The notes: generated from the sequence alone by a model not told the origin. 64,000 nt of DNA from Acidobacteriota bacterium (GCA_039683095.1 JBDKSB010000002.1:90611-154610), one strand, 5' to 3'; counted from the stretch's first letter, positions 24,788 to 36,503 are shown. Program-made: numbers and translations.

Positions 24788-26620
24788 TCAATGGATGTGC
24801 TTCTTTATCTTCTCGGCCATGGCCGGGTCGATGGCCGCCAGCTTGTTGTATATCTCCTTGGCGCTGTACATGTCCTTCAGGTTGATATAGACGATGGCCA
24901 GGTTGGCCATGGCCACGGAGTTGTCGGGCTTGAGCTCGATGGCCTTCTTCAGCGGCGCCACGGCCGCCTCGTAGTTCTTGGCCTGGATGTAGGCGACGCC
25001 GATGTTCAGGGGCCCGGCCGAGTCATCGGGCGCCAGCTCGGAATATTTCTTGTAGGCCTCGGCCGCCTCTTTGAACTTCTTGACGTTGAAGTAGGACGAG
25101 CCGATCTGGTACCAGGCGTGCGGGAAATCGGGCTTGACCGCCAGCGCCTGCTGGAACGCGGCCACGGCCTGGTCGTAATCCGGCACCTTGAAGTAGGCCA
25201 TGCCGAGATAATAGAAGTTCGTCTCGTTCTTGGGATCGAGCTCGATGATCTTCTTGAGCGGAACGACGGCCTTGTCGAACTTCCCGGCCGCGTCGTACAT
25301 CTGGTAGGCTTGGCGGAAATAGTTCTTGGCCTCGGCCGGGTTGAGGCCGGCCATGGCCGTGTAGACGCCCTCGGCCTCCTCGAGACGGCCGGCCTTGACG
25401 TAGGCCTCGGCCAGGGATTCGCGGACCTTGAGGTCCGACGGCTGGGCCTTCTGGGCCTCGACGAGGGCGGCGATGGCCGCGTCGTACTCCCCGAGCTGGG
25501 TCCGGCAGAAGCCGAGGCGCCACTGGGCCCTGAAGGCGTCGGCCGGGGCGAGGGCGACGTACTTCTCGTAGGCCGCGGCGGCCTTGGCGAAATCGGCCGC
25601 GGCCTCCCAGGCGGAGCCGATGTCGAACTGGACTTCCTTGCCCGCATAGCCCAGGCCGGCCGCCTTCTCCAGGGCCTCGGCGGCGTCCTTGTACTGGGTC
25701 TGCTTGAACAGGATGCTGCCCAGGCCGTAGAAGGCGTCGGCCCGCTGCGGGTCGAGCTCGGTGATCTTGCGGTAGGCCGTAACCGCGGCGGCATAGTCGC
25801 GCTGGCGCGAATAGATCTCGGCCAGCTGGAGATGCCCCTGGACGTCAGCCGGGTTGGCCCGGACGGCTTTTTCCAGGTGGTAGCGGGCCGTCGACAGGTC
25901 CTCGAGCGCCATGGCCGTCCGGGCGCCGAAGCTGTTGCCGTCGGCCGCTTCGAAATAGTTCTCCGGGGTCTGCGATTTGAAGGCCGTGACGCCCGGCGTC
26001 CGGGGCACACCGGTGAGCACGCTGACGGGCAGGCCGAAGCGGACGTTCTTCTCGCCGACGACGAGCATGCCGACGAGCTGGCCGTTGACGTCGACGAGCG
26101 GGCCGCCCCGGAACTGATCGGCCGCCGGCATGGAGATCTCGATGATCTTGCCCACCGGGCCGGCGTCGACGATCCGGCGGAACGTGCCCTCGACGACGAC
26201 GATGCTGCCGAGCTCGTTCGATCCCAGGGCGAACAGGCGGGCTCCCGCGGCCAGGCTGTCGAGTGAGCCGACTGGCAGGGCCTGGAGCTTGCCTTTCAGC
26301 TTGAGCAGGGCGACATCGTGGGCCTTGTCGACCCCGAGAAGGCCCTCTATCTTGACCTTCTTCCCCCTGATGTTGAAGCCCTCGACGTCGAAGGCCTGGG
26401 AGACGATATGATAGTTCGTGACGACGATATCCTCGCCCAGGGCCAGGGCCGAACCCTTCGGGAGCTCGACCTTGTCGGCCCCGTAGCTGGTGAGCGCTAT
26501 GACGCTCGAACCCGCCTGGCCGAGGATGTTATTGGTCTCCTCGGTCTGGGCCGCGGCCCAGGACGAGGCCAAGATGACGGCGGCGACGAGCGCCAGGCCG
26601 GCTTTGCGATCATGGAACAT
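24788..26620 (-). CDS. Exported protein: degenerate trypsin-like protease domain plus TPR repeats
   Basis: About 610 residues from the ATG at 26620, chosen because GAGGAGG lies 8 bp upstream and a signal peptide (residues 1-24, ending 'SWAAAQ') follows. Residues 35-210 have the trypsin/HtrA fold with His71 in 'VVTNYHIV' and Asp102 in 'DKAHDVALLKL'. At the catalytic serine position the GNSGGP motif reads DQFRGGP, with Arg171 in place of Ser. The rest (about 270-610) is eight or more TPR units such as '[25 protein letters not shown]'. It is probably a periplasmic scaffold or ligand-binding protein with no protease activity. Confidence 0.85.
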   Translation of the reverse strand: MFHDRKAGLALVAAVILASSWAAAQTEETNNILGQAGSSVIALTSYGADKVELPKGSALALGEDIVVTNYHIVSQAFDVEGFNIRGKKVKIEGLLGVDKAHDVALLKLKGKLQALPVGSLDSLAAGARLFALGSNELGSIVVVEGTFRRIVDAGPVGKIIEISMPAADQFRGGPLVDVNGQLVGMLVVGEKNVRFGLPVSVLTGVPRTPGVTAFKSQTPENYFEAADGNSFGARTAMALEDLSTARYHLEKAVRANPADVQGHLQLAEIYSRQRDYAAAVTAYRKITELDPQRADAFYGLGSILFKQTQYKDAAEALEKAAGLGYAGKEVQFDIGSAWEAAADFAKAAAAYEKYVALAPADAFRAQWRLGFCRTQLGEYDAAIAALVEAQKAQPSDLKVRESLAEAYVKAGRLEEAEGVYTAMAGLNPAEAKNYFRQAYQMYDAAGKFDKAVVPLKKIIELDPKNETNFYYLGMAYFKVPDYDQAVAAFQQALAVKPDFPHAWYQIGSSYFNVKKFKEAAEAYKKYSELAPDDSAGPLNIGVAYIQAKNYEAAVAPLKKAIELKPDNSVAMANLAIVYINLKDMYSAKEIYNKLAAIDPAMAEKIKKHIH

Positions 26621-26741
26621 CGCATCCTCCTCTGCAGCGAATAGGACGGGCTGCTCTTCTAATTTACTTGGGAGGTCCGTCCCTGTCAATGAATTCTCCG
26701 GCCCGGTGACACCGCTCCCCGTTCGGGCTAGAATATCGTCC

Positions 26742-27266
26742 ATGGCGACCATGCCGGGCCCGCGGACCGTGCGCCGGATCTGGCTCCTGACCGTCTGCGG
26801 CACGGCGTGCTGGCTGGCCGGCATCTTCCTGGCCCCCGGGCTGGCCGCCCGCGGCGCCGGCGGCGCGTCCCGCGTCTTCTACGCCCTCTATGCCCCGGTC
26901 TGCCATCAGATCCCCGGCCGCTCGTTCCGCCTCCACGGCTATCCCCTGGCCGTCTGCGGCCGCTGCCTGGGCATCTACGCGGGGTTCGCGGCCGGGCTGC
27001 TGTTCTATCCGCTGGTCCGGGGTTTTTCCCGGACAGACCTGCCGAGGGCCCGTCTATTCGTTCTCCTGACCGTGCCTCTGGCGATCGACGGCCTGGCCGG
27101 CCTCCTGGGGGTCTGGCGGAGCCCGATCGGGCTCAGGTTCGCCACGGGCCTTGTCTGGGGCATCCTCCTGCCCTATTATTTCGTGGCCGGTCTGGTCGAC
27201 CTCGCCCGGGCGCGGCGGGAGCGGGCGGCCGCCCGGGCACTTGAAAAGGCCGGCCAGACGAAATAG
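26742..27266 (+). CDS. DUF2085 membrane protein
   Basis: 174 residues with four or five hydrophobic segments. The family signature is visible as 'CHQIPGRSFRLHGYPLAVCGRCLGIYAG' split around residue 50-77, with the conserved Cys-His-Gln and the CGRC pair. The function of the family is unknown; the paired cysteines and histidine suggest metal or redox binding in the membrane. An ATG nine bases further in is an alternative start. The next membrane protein gene follows after 27 bp on the same strand. Confidence 0.8.
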   Translation: MATMPGPRTVRRIWLLTVCGTACWLAGIFLAPGLAARGAGGASRVFYALYAPVCHQIPGRSFRLHGYPLAVCGRCLGIYAGFAAGLLFYPLVRGFSRTDLPRARLFVLLTVPLAIDGLAGLLGVWRSPIGLRFATGLVWGILLPYYFVAGLVDLARARRERAAARALEKAGQTK

Positions 27267-27293
27267 AATACCCGTCGCCGTTCAGGAGGAGAC

Positions 27294-27836
27294 ATGATCT
27301 CTCAGAAACCGCGATATTTACGGCCCGCCCTGATGGCAGGAACTGTCGCCGGCCTCCTGTCCGGGCTGCCGCTCGTCTCGGCCGGGAACTGCTTTTGTTG
27401 TCTCTGGATCATAGGGGGCGCGGCCATGGCCGTGCGGCTCCTGGCCAAGGAGACGCCCGCCGTCCTGAACTCGGGCGACGGGGCCCTCGTCGGGGCCCTG
27501 ACGGGCATCGTCGCCGCCGTCGTGCAGTCGTTCGTCTCCCTGCCCTTCCGGTCCTTCGATCCGGAGCAATTGCAGAAGGCCATGGACCTGGTCTCCGGTC
27601 TCGGAATCGGGGTCCCGCCCAACGTCGTCGACGAGGCGTCCCGCATGAGCTCCAGGTTCATGTCGCCGGGCTGGTTCCTCCTGTTCCTTCTCTTCTCCGC
27701 GGTCGTGATGTGCCTCGTCGGCGCCCTGGGCGGCGTCATCGGCGTCTCGCTCTTCGTCAAGAGAGCAGCGCCGCCCGTGCCTCCGCCGCCGGCCGATCCC
27801 GCCCAGACCCCTCCGGGGCCCTCCGATGCGGCATAA
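27294..27836 (+). CDS. Unrecognised integral membrane protein with Pro-rich tail
   Basis: 180 residues, start supported by CAGGAGGAGAC just before the ATG. It has about four hydrophobic segments, a 'GNCFCCLWIIGGAAMAVRLL' region with three clustered cysteines near residue 33, and a cytoplasmic-looking tail rich in proline and alanine. I do not recognise the family. It lies between the DUF2085 gene and the lipid-kinase-like gene, overlapping the latter by 11 bp, so it is probably part of a membrane-linked operon. Confidence 0.7.
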   Translation: MISQKPRYLRPALMAGTVAGLLSGLPLVSAGNCFCCLWIIGGAAMAVRLLAKETPAVLNSGDGALVGALTGIVAAVVQSFVSLPFRSFDPEQLQKAMDLVSGLGIGVPPNVVDEASRMSSRFMSPGWFLLFLLFSAVVMCLVGALGGVIGVSLFVKRAAPPVPPPPADPAQTPPGPSDAA

Positions 27837-28770
27837 GACCAAGGTCATCGTCAATCCCGCCTCGAACCGGGGCCGGACCCGCATGCGCTGGGGCGAGATC
27901 CGTGAAGGCCTGAAGAGCTTCATCCGCGAGTTCAAGTACGAATTCACCGAGAAGCCCCTGCACGCCACCGACATCGCCCGCGAGGCCATCAAGGACGGCG
28001 CCGACCTGGTCATCGGCGTCGGCGGCGACGGGACGATGAACGAGATCGCCAACGGCTTCTACGAGGACCGCCGCATCATCAACCCCGAGGCCGCCCTCGG
28101 GATCGTCCCCGCCGGGACCGGCTGCGACCTGATGCGCAGCCTCAATATCCCGCACGGGCTCAAGGGCGCCCTCCAGGTCCTCGCGGACGTCCCGGCCGTC
28201 AGCATGGACGTCGGCCAGGTCCGTTACCGGACGAACGACGGCCGGGAGGAGGACCGCCTCTTCCTCAACATCGCCGATTTCGGCCTGGGCGGCGAAGTCG
28301 TCCGCGAGGTCACCGAGCGGCGGCTCCAGCGCAAGGCCTCCTCCTACATCCGCTGCCTGGTCACGACCATGGCCCGCTACAGGAACAAGCGGGTCCATAT
28401 CCGGGTCGACGGCCGGACGCTCCCCGACGGCGAGTACCTCATCGGCGCGGTGGCCAACGGGCGGATCTTCGGCAAGGGCATGAAGGTGGCGCCGGACGCC
28501 CGCCTGGACGACGGCCTCTTCGACAGCGTCCTCATCCGCGGCTTCCGGTTCTTCGAATTTTGCCGCCACGGCTGGAAGCTCATGAACGGCACCCACGTCA
28601 CCCACCCCAAGGTCACCGTCGTGCGCGGCCGGACGGTCGAGGCTTGGCCGGAAGAGGGAGAGCAGGTCCTGCTCGAGCTCGACGGCGATCAGGTCGGCCG
28701 CCTGCCGGCGACGTTCGAGATCATCCCCCGCGACCTCCTGGTCAAGGGCTTCCTCCAGCCCGCTCGCTGA
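27826..28770 (+). CDS. Diacylglycerol kinase / lipid kinase (DagK/YegS family)
   Basis: 314 residues. 'TKVIVNPASNRGRTRMRW' is the N-terminal phosphate loop and 'LVIGVGGDGTMNEIANGF' is the nucleotide-binding GGDGT motif of DAGK-catalytic proteins. 'LGIVPAGTGCDLMRSLNIP' follows as in the family (usually GTxNDxAR). It should phosphorylate a lipid such as diacylglycerol, recycling it into phospholipid. The exact lipid is not known. It ends 9 bp from a convergent gene. Confidence 0.9.
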   Translation: MRHKTKVIVNPASNRGRTRMRWGEIREGLKSFIREFKYEFTEKPLHATDIAREAIKDGADLVIGVGGDGTMNEIANGFYEDRRIINPEAALGIVPAGTGCDLMRSLNIPHGLKGALQVLADVPAVSMDVGQVRYRTNDGREEDRLFLNIADFGLGGEVVREVTERRLQRKASSYIRCLVTTMARYRNKRVHIRVDGRTLPDGEYLIGAVANGRIFGKGMKVAPDARLDDGLFDSVLIRGFRFFEFCRHGWKLMNGTHVTHPKVTVVRGRTVEAWPEEGEQVLLELDGDQVGRLPATFEIIPRDLLVKGFLQPAR

Positions 28771-28779
28771 CCGCGAGGC

Positions 28780-29340
28780 CTATTTTTTCTTGATCTGCTC
28801 GGGATCGTTCACCAGCACCGTGCGCCCGTTCTCGTCCTTGACCATGAAGGTCGGGTTCTTGCTCGTCACGGTGGGCTTCTTGTAGGACTTCATGATGCCG
28901 GCGATATAGGACCTCGTCTCCGGGTAAGGCGGGATGCCCTTGTACTTCCGGACGGCCTCCTGGCCGGCGTTGTAGGCGGCCAAGACGAGCCTGGTCTGCC
29001 CGTTGTAGAGCTTGACCAGGTCCTTGAGGTAGCGCACGCCGCCCTCGATGTTCTGGGCGGCGTCGAAGACGTTCCGGACGCCGTACTGGAGGGCCGTGGC
29101 CGGCATCAGCTGCATCAGGCCCATGGCCCCGGCCGACGAGATGGCAAAGGCGTCGTAATTGGATTCGGCCCGGATGACGATGTGGACGAGCTCGGGATCG
29201 ATGCGGTGCTTCCCGGCCACCTTCTTGACGATGGGGTTGTAGAGCTTGCGCAGGTCCCCGGCCGTGGCCGCGACGAGGCCCGGCGCGAGGGCCAGGAGGA
29301 GCGCCGCCGCGAGTGACCGCTTGGTGCCGTTCATAGTCAT
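28780..29340 (-). CDS. Lytic transglycosylase (SLT domain)
   Basis: 186 residues with an N-terminal signal peptide (to about residue 26). The SLT domain has the catalytic Glu59 in 'VIRAESNYDAFAISSAGAMGLMQLMPATA', given here in part, and 'LVLAAYNAGQEAVRKY' further on. This is family 1 (MltC/Slt70-like) muramidase activity, cleaving peptidoglycan to 1,6-anhydro ends. After the domain a 30-residue basic tail ends in KKK. It is small for the family, with no LysM or TPR domains. Confidence 0.92.
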   Translation of the reverse strand: MTMNGTKRSLAAALLLALAPGLVAATAGDLRKLYNPIVKKVAGKHRIDPELVHIVIRAESNYDAFAISSAGAMGLMQLMPATALQYGVRNVFDAAQNIEGGVRYLKDLVKLYNGQTRLVLAAYNAGQEAVRKYKGIPPYPETRSYIAGIMKSYKKPTVTSKNPTFMVKDENGRTVLVNDPEQIKKK

Positions 29341-29402
29341 CCGCCCTTATCCTGTCAGAAGCCGGGCCGGCCGGCAATCCCCGGCAAGGGTGAATCGGGG
29401 GG

Positions 29403-32059
<2,657 letters not shown>

Positions 32060-32063
<4 letters not shown>

Positions 32064-33217
32064 TTCGGCTCTTCTTCCGGTCCCCCCTCGGCCCGCTCGA
32101 CCTTGCTCATGCCCTTTTCCATCTCCTCGACGGCCATGTCGAGGGTCGACTGGATGCCCATGATGCGGAGCTTGAAGTTGTCGGGGTTGGAGGAATATTT
32201 CAGGCCCTGTTCGAACGAGATGTACCCGTCGCGGTAGAGCTGGTAGATGGACTGGTCGAAGGTCTGCATGCCGTACTGGGAGACGCCGGCCGTGATGGCG
32301 TCGCGGATGAGCATCGTCTTGTCCTTCTCGGCGATGCACTCCTGGATGTAGGGCGTGGCGATCATGGCCTCGACGGCAGGGACCCGGCCCTGGCCGTCCA
32401 TGCGCGGGATCAGGCGCATGGAGATGATGGCCTTGAGGATCGAGGCCATCTGCAGGCGGACCTGGCGCTGATGGTGCGGCGGGAAGACGGAGATGATGCG
32501 GTTGATGCTTTCCGGCGCGTCGAGGGTGTGGAGCGTGCTCAGGACGAGGTGGCCGGTCTCGGCGGCCAGCAGGGCCGTGTCGATGGTGTCCAGGTCGCGC
32601 ATCTCGCCGACCAGGATGACGTCGGGGTCCTCGCGCAGGCAGCCGCGCAGGCCGCGGGCGAAGCTGGTGACGTCCATGCCGACCTCGCGCTGGCTGATGG
32701 TGCTCTTCTTGTCCTTGTGGAGGTACTCGATGGGGTCCTCGATGGTGATGATGTTCTCGCGGCGGAAGGTGTTGATGTAATCGACCATGGCCGCCAGGCT
32801 GGTCGTCTTGCCGCTGCCCGTCGTCCCGGTGACGAGGACCAGGCCGCGCTGGTAGAAGGCGATCTTCTCCAGGACCTCGGGCAGCAGCAGCTGCCGGATG
32901 GTCTTGACCTCGAGCGGGATGATGCGCAGGGCGATGGCCAGTGAGCCGCGCTGGTGATAGATCGAACCGCGGAAGCGGCCGAAGCCCGGCAGGCTGTAGG
33001 CCAGGTCGATGTCCAGGTCCTCGGCCAGTCGCTTGCGCTGGGCCTCGGTCATCATCTGGTCGGCCAGCTCCTCGCAGTCGGCGGCCGCCAGCCGGGGATA
33101 GCCGGTGAGCGGCGTGAGGGTGCCGTGTACACGGATCATGGGGTTGTTGCCGGCCTTGAAGTGAAGGTCGGAGGCGTCCCGCTCGATAGCGATCTTCAGG
33201 AACTCGTCGATGACCAT
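32060..33217 (-). CDS. pilT: PilT-family twitching motility/secretion ATPase
   Basis: 385 residues. The N-terminal PAS-like domain is followed by the RecA-like core with Walker A 'GTTGSGKTTSLAAM' (about 128-140), the Asp box 'ITIEDPIEYLH', Walker B 'LVGEMRDLDTIDTAL' and the His box 'TGHLVLSTLHT'. These are hallmarks of PilT, the hexameric ATPase that retracts type IV pili. No other pilus gene is in the window. The C-terminal extension has acidic residues. It is cotranscribed with alaS. Confidence 0.93.
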
Positions 33218-33239
33218 GCGTTCCTCCTCGGGTGCCGCG

Positions 33240-34163
33240 TCAGACGAAGGTCAGCCAGCCGTGGGCGTCCGGCCGCCGGCCGTCGATGATCTCGAAGAAG
33301 GCCTTCTGGACCTTCTCGGTCAGTGGCCCGCGTTTGCCCGACCCGATGGTGATCTTGTCGATCGAACGGATGGGCGTGACCTCGGCCGCCGAGCCCGTGA
33401 AAAAAGCCTCCTCGGCGACATAGAGCATCTCCCGCGGGATGGTTTCCTCGATGACCCTGAGACCCATCTCCCGGAACAGGGTCACGATGGTGTCCCGGGT
33501 GATGCCCGGCAGGACCGAGGAGGACAGGGGCGGCGTCAGGACGGCGCCGTCGACGACGAGGAAGAGGTTCTCGCCGCTCCCCTCGCTGACGTGGCCGCGG
33601 ATGTTCAGGGCGATGCCTTCCTCGTAGCCGTCGAGCATGGCCTCCATCTTGATGAGCTGGGAGTTCATGTAATTGGCCCCGGCCTTGGCCATGGCCGGGA
33701 AGGTGTTCGGGGCCATGCGCCACCAGGAGGAGACGCAGACGTCGATGCCGTTCTCCAGGGCCTCCGGGCCGAGATACTTGCCCCATTCCCAGACCAGGAC
33801 GGCGCAATCGACGGGATTGGGGAACGGGTTGACGCCGAGCATGTTGTAGCCCCGGTAGACGATCGGCCGGATGTAGCAGGCCGGCAGCTTGTTGGCCCGG
33901 ACGCATTCGACGACGGCGGCGTTGAATTGGTCCTGGGTATACGGGACGTTCATCCGATAGATCTTGCACGAGTTGTAGAGGCGGCGGGTGTGGTCCTTGA
34001 GCCGGAAGATGGCCGTCCCCTTCGGCGTCTCGTAGGCCCGCAGGCCTTCGAAGAGGCAGCTGCCGTAGTGGACGACATGGGAGGCCAGATGGATCGTCGC
34101 GTCCTTCCACGGGACGAGTTTCCCATTCTTCCAGACGACGCTCGTTTCCGAGAACGGGCTCAT
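33240..34163 (-). CDS. ilvE: Branched-chain amino acid aminotransferase
   Basis: 307 residues of the class IV PLP aminotransferases. The catalytic lysine is in 'NSQLIKMEAMLDGYEEGI' (about residue 160) and the substrate/cofactor segment 'SEGSGENLFLVVDG' follows. 'HYGSCLFEGLRAYETPKG' near residue 35 is typical of IlvE. It converts the branched-chain 2-oxo acids to Val, Ile and Leu and back. AAAGGAGG sits 9 bp before the ATG and a plausible promoter lies further up. Confidence 0.95.
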   Translation of the reverse strand: MSPFSETSVVWKNGKLVPWKDATIHLASHVVHYGSCLFEGLRAYETPKGTAIFRLKDHTRRLYNSCKIYRMNVPYTQDQFNAAVVECVRANKLPACYIRPIVYRGYNMLGVNPFPNPVDCAVLVWEWGKYLGPEALENGIDVCVSSWWRMAPNTFPAMAKAGANYMNSQLIKMEAMLDGYEEGIALNIRGHVSEGSGENLFLVVDGAVLTPPLSSSVLPGITRDTIVTLFREMGLRVIEETIPREMLYVAEEAFFTGSAAEVTPIRSIDKITIGSGKRGPLTEKVQKAFFEIIDGRRPDAHGWLTFV

Positions 34164-34209
34164 GAGCCCCTCCTTTGGAGGTATGCGCGGATGACTCCCT
34201 CGAGGGCCA

Positions 34210-34239
34210 ATCCTATATCATCCCCCCCGGCGAAGTCAA
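34210..34239 (-). promoter_or_regulatory. Candidate ilvE promoter
   Basis: On the minus strand TTGACT at 34239-34234 is followed by TATAGG (16-bp spacer) or TAGGAT (18-bp spacer) ending near 34210. The ilvE ATG is about 40 nt downstream of the predicted start of transcription. A G7 run lies in the spacer. Confidence 0.45.
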
Positions 34240-34776
34240 TCGCCTCCAGGGGGGAAATGACCCTGGCTACCGGGGGAAGTCCCGGGCGAGGAAGGGACGT
34301 CGCTATTCCGTGACCGGGACGATCTTCATGCTGGCTAAAATAGCCATAATGGTCGTCTGGTCGGAGGGCTCGAATCCTTCATCTCGTCCTTCTCGCGAAA
34401 GTTCTCGCTTTCTACCTAACCTAGTCGCCTTCAATCACGGAGCATCTCAATGAAGACCGTGCTATTCCGGTCGGCCGGTCCGCGTTGAAGGAAAGCAATA
34501 AAGCCGGCCAAGATTAGAGCTAGCGCGCTCATATCGTCCCCCACTATCCCCTGCTGAATGGACGGGATCTTTTTTTATATCAACGCATGAAACCGCAAAT
34601 GTCAAGGACCATCTTTGAAGGAAACTGCCACCGTTGTTCTATGGATCATATGGCCCGCGGCTGGATTCCCGTCCGGTCCTGAAGCTCGAAGGGTCGCGCC
34701 AAACCCCGGATCAGGCCTTTGAGGAGCTGCCTGGTCTCGCCGGACGGCGCGCAAAGGCGGAGGTCCGGGGTCCCGG
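34240..34776. other. Noncoding stretch between the kinase gene and ilvE
   Basis: Within the 613-bp gap this part holds one plausible 33-codon frame (34431-34532, minus) and a hairpin TGGCTA-AAA-TAGCCA near 34332-34346. It also holds a TTGACA element at 34600-34605 and a T7 run at about 34570. Base composition is less GC-rich than around it. Nothing else could be identified. Confidence 0.4.
34431..34532 (-). CDS. Possible 33-residue membrane mini-protein
   Basis: The ATG is preceded by GGGGGACGAT, a fair ribosome site. Residues 2-15 are almost all hydrophobic ('SALALILAGFIAFL'), followed by a polar tail ending 'MLRD'. About 70 bp upstream is TTGACA with TATAAA at a long 20-bp spacing. Codon use (CTA, ATT, TTT) is unlike the neighbours, which could mean transfer or chance. 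The Leu/Ile-rich content invites comparison with amino-acid leader peptides. But ilvE has its own promoter 190 bp further on, so that reading is weak. Confidence 0.35.
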   Translation of the reverse strand: MSALALILAGFIAFLQRGPADRNSTVFIEMLRD

Positions 34777-35715
34777 TCAGACGGTTTCGCCGCAGTAGGG
34801 GCAGGCCCGCGACCGGGGCGGCAGGGGCCGGCGGCAGTTCCAGCAGAAGGCCGCCGTCTTCTGCTCCCGGGCCCGGATCCGGATCATGATGTCGTCGATC
34901 TCCGAGGTCTTCGGCGTCTTGCCCTTGTAGAGCGACAGGTCGCGGATGATCTCCGAGGCGCTCTGGTAGCGGTCCTCGACCTTGGGGGCCAGGGCCCGCA
35001 TGATGATGGCGTCGATCTCCCTCGGGACGCGGCCGTTCTTGATCCGCGGCGGCGTGAGCTTGCCCTGCTGGGCCTTCTCCAGGATCTTGAACGGGTCGGG
35101 GTCGAAGATCGGCGGCCGGCCGATGATCATCTCGTAGAAGATGCAGCCGAGGGAGTAGAGGTCGGCGGCGAAGGAGGCCTTGCCCAGGAACTGCTCGGGG
35201 GCCATGTAGGGCGGCGAGCCGATCCGGGTCGAGGCGTAGGGCACGGCGTTGAGCCAGGCCGAGGTCCCGAAATCGGTGATCTTGGCCGTCCCCTCCTCGG
35301 AAACGATGATGTTCGACGGGCGGAGGTCCCGGTGGATGATCTTGGCCTTGTGGGCGTGGTCGACGCCGTAGGAGATCTGCTTGATGAAGTCGATGGCCTG
35401 CTCGACGCCGAGCACTCGCTCCTTCTCCAGGATCTTCTCCAGGGTCGGGCCCTTGATGTATTCCATGACCATGAAGAAGACGTTCTTCTCCTTCTCCGCG
35501 GCCAGCATGCGGACGATGTTCGGGTGGCTGAGGGCGGCCTGCAGGCGCGGCTCCTTGAGCAGCTTGTAGAGCTCGGCCGACTGCTTGTGGGGGACCTTGA
35601 TGGCCACCTTGATGTCGAGCCAGGTGTCCTTGGCCAGGTAGACCGAGCCGAAGCCGCCGCTGCCCAGGGACCTCAGGATCTCGTACTTGCCGACCTTCTG
35701 CCCTTGGAGGAACAT
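34777..35715 (-). CDS. Ser/Thr protein kinase with C-terminal zinc ribbon
   Basis: 312 residues. The Hanks-type kinase domain (11-265) has the glycine loop 'LGSGGFGSVYLAKD', Lys40 in 'VAIK', the catalytic Asp130 in 'HRDLRPSN', Asp148 of DFG and 'YMAPEQF'. After a linker, Cys291, Cys294, Cys305 and Cys308 form a CxxC...CxxC zinc ribbon. There is no membrane segment, so it should be cytosolic. It ends the heat-shock operon, one base after the rsmE stop. Key kinase residues are all present, so it is likely active. Confidence 0.92.
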   Translation of the reverse strand: MFLQGQKVGKYEILRSLGSGGFGSVYLAKDTWLDIKVAIKVPHKQSAELYKLLKEPRLQAALSHPNIVRMLAAEKEKNVFFMVMEYIKGPTLEKILEKERVLGVEQAIDFIKQISYGVDHAHKAKIIHRDLRPSNIIVSEEGTAKITDFGTSAWLNAVPYASTRIGSPPYMAPEQFLGKASFAADLYSLGCIFYEMIIGRPPIFDPDPFKILEKAQQGKLTPPRIKNGRVPREIDAIIMRALAPKVEDRYQSASEIIRDLSLYKGKTPKTSEIDDIMIRIRAREQKTAAFCWNCRRPLPPRSRACPYCGETV

Positions 35716-35716
35716 G

Positions 35717-36490
35717 TCAATCCGTCCAGAAGTGCGCGATCATGGCCGCGCCGGCCACGGCCGCCGTCTCCGCCCGCAGGATGCGGCGGCCCAGGGAGGC
35801 GGGCTCGAACCCGGCCTCCCTGATCTTCCTCTCCTCCCCTTCCGTCCAGCCGCCCTTGGGCCCGACCAGGAGCAGGATCGACGGGGGCGGACCCGCCGCC
35901 GGCGCGGGCGCCCCGCGTTCGGCATCCGGCGCGGCCGGCGCCGCGGCCAGGATCTCCTTGAGCGGCCGGCCGCCGTGCTCGCTCAGGAACAGCTTGCGGT
36001 CGGCCCCGGGCTCGCGAAGCAGGCGGTCGAGCGGCCGGGGCGCGTGGACCTCGGTCACGAGGCGGGCTTTGCATTGCTTGGCCGCCTCCCGGGCGATCCG
36101 GCGCCAGCGGTCGAGCTTGCGGTCCTCCCGCTCCCCCGGCGGCCGGTAGGAGCGGGCGCTGGTCACGGGGATGAATTCGGAACAGCCGATCTCGGCGGCT
36201 TTCTCGAGGACGGTCTCGAGCTTCCGGGCCTCGATCAGGCACTGGGCCAGGGCCAGCCTTGGCCCCGGCGACTCAGGCTCTTCCAGCCAGAGGATCGCGA
36301 CCTCGGTCGAATCCTCCCCGACCTTCTCGACCCGGGCCAGGCATCGCCGGCCGCGGCCGTCGAAGAGCCAGATCTCCTCCCCGGCGCGGACCCTGGCCGC
36401 TTTGGCCAGATGGCGGTGTTCTCCGCCCCGCAAGACCATCCGGGACGGGCCGGCGGCGATGACGGGAACGTAGAACTGGTTCGCTGTCAC
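35717..36490 (-). CDS. rsmE: 16S rRNA m3U1498 methyltransferase RsmE
   Basis: 257 residues of the SPOUT family. The C-terminal trefoil knot shows 'LLVGPKGGWTEGEERKI' and 'SLGRRILRAETAAVAGAAMI', the SAM-binding motifs of RsmE. The N-terminal PUA-like domain is present. A Pro/Ala-rich insert of about 25 residues (near 185-205) precedes the knot and is longer than usual. RsmE methylates U1498 in the decoding region of 16S rRNA. It follows dnaJ by 13 bp, an arrangement common in heat-shock operons. Confidence 0.93.
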   Translation of the reverse strand: MTANQFYVPVIAAGPSRMVLRGGEHRHLAKAARVRAGEEIWLFDGRGRRCLARVEKVGEDSTEVAILWLEEPESPGPRLALAQCLIEARKLETVLEKAAEIGCSEFIPVTSARSYRPPGEREDRKLDRWRRIAREAAKQCKARLVTEVHAPRPLDRLLREPGADRKLFLSEHGGRPLKEILAAAPAAPDAERGAPAPAAGPPPSILLLVGPKGGWTEGEERKIREAGFEPASLGRRILRAETAAVAGAAMIAHFWTD

Positions 36491-36503
36491 GCTTCTCGCC
36501 GGC

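Noticed and set aside
34361..34385. A tRNA T-arm-like GGCTCGAATCC in the gap before ilvE
   Set aside because: No acceptor stem, D-arm or anticodon arm can be built around it on either strand.
34664..34776. A coherent-looking frame of about 40 codons just after the kinase stop, out of frame with it
   Set aside because: It has no start codon or ribosome site and no recognisable content. A decayed kinase extension is possible but not supported.
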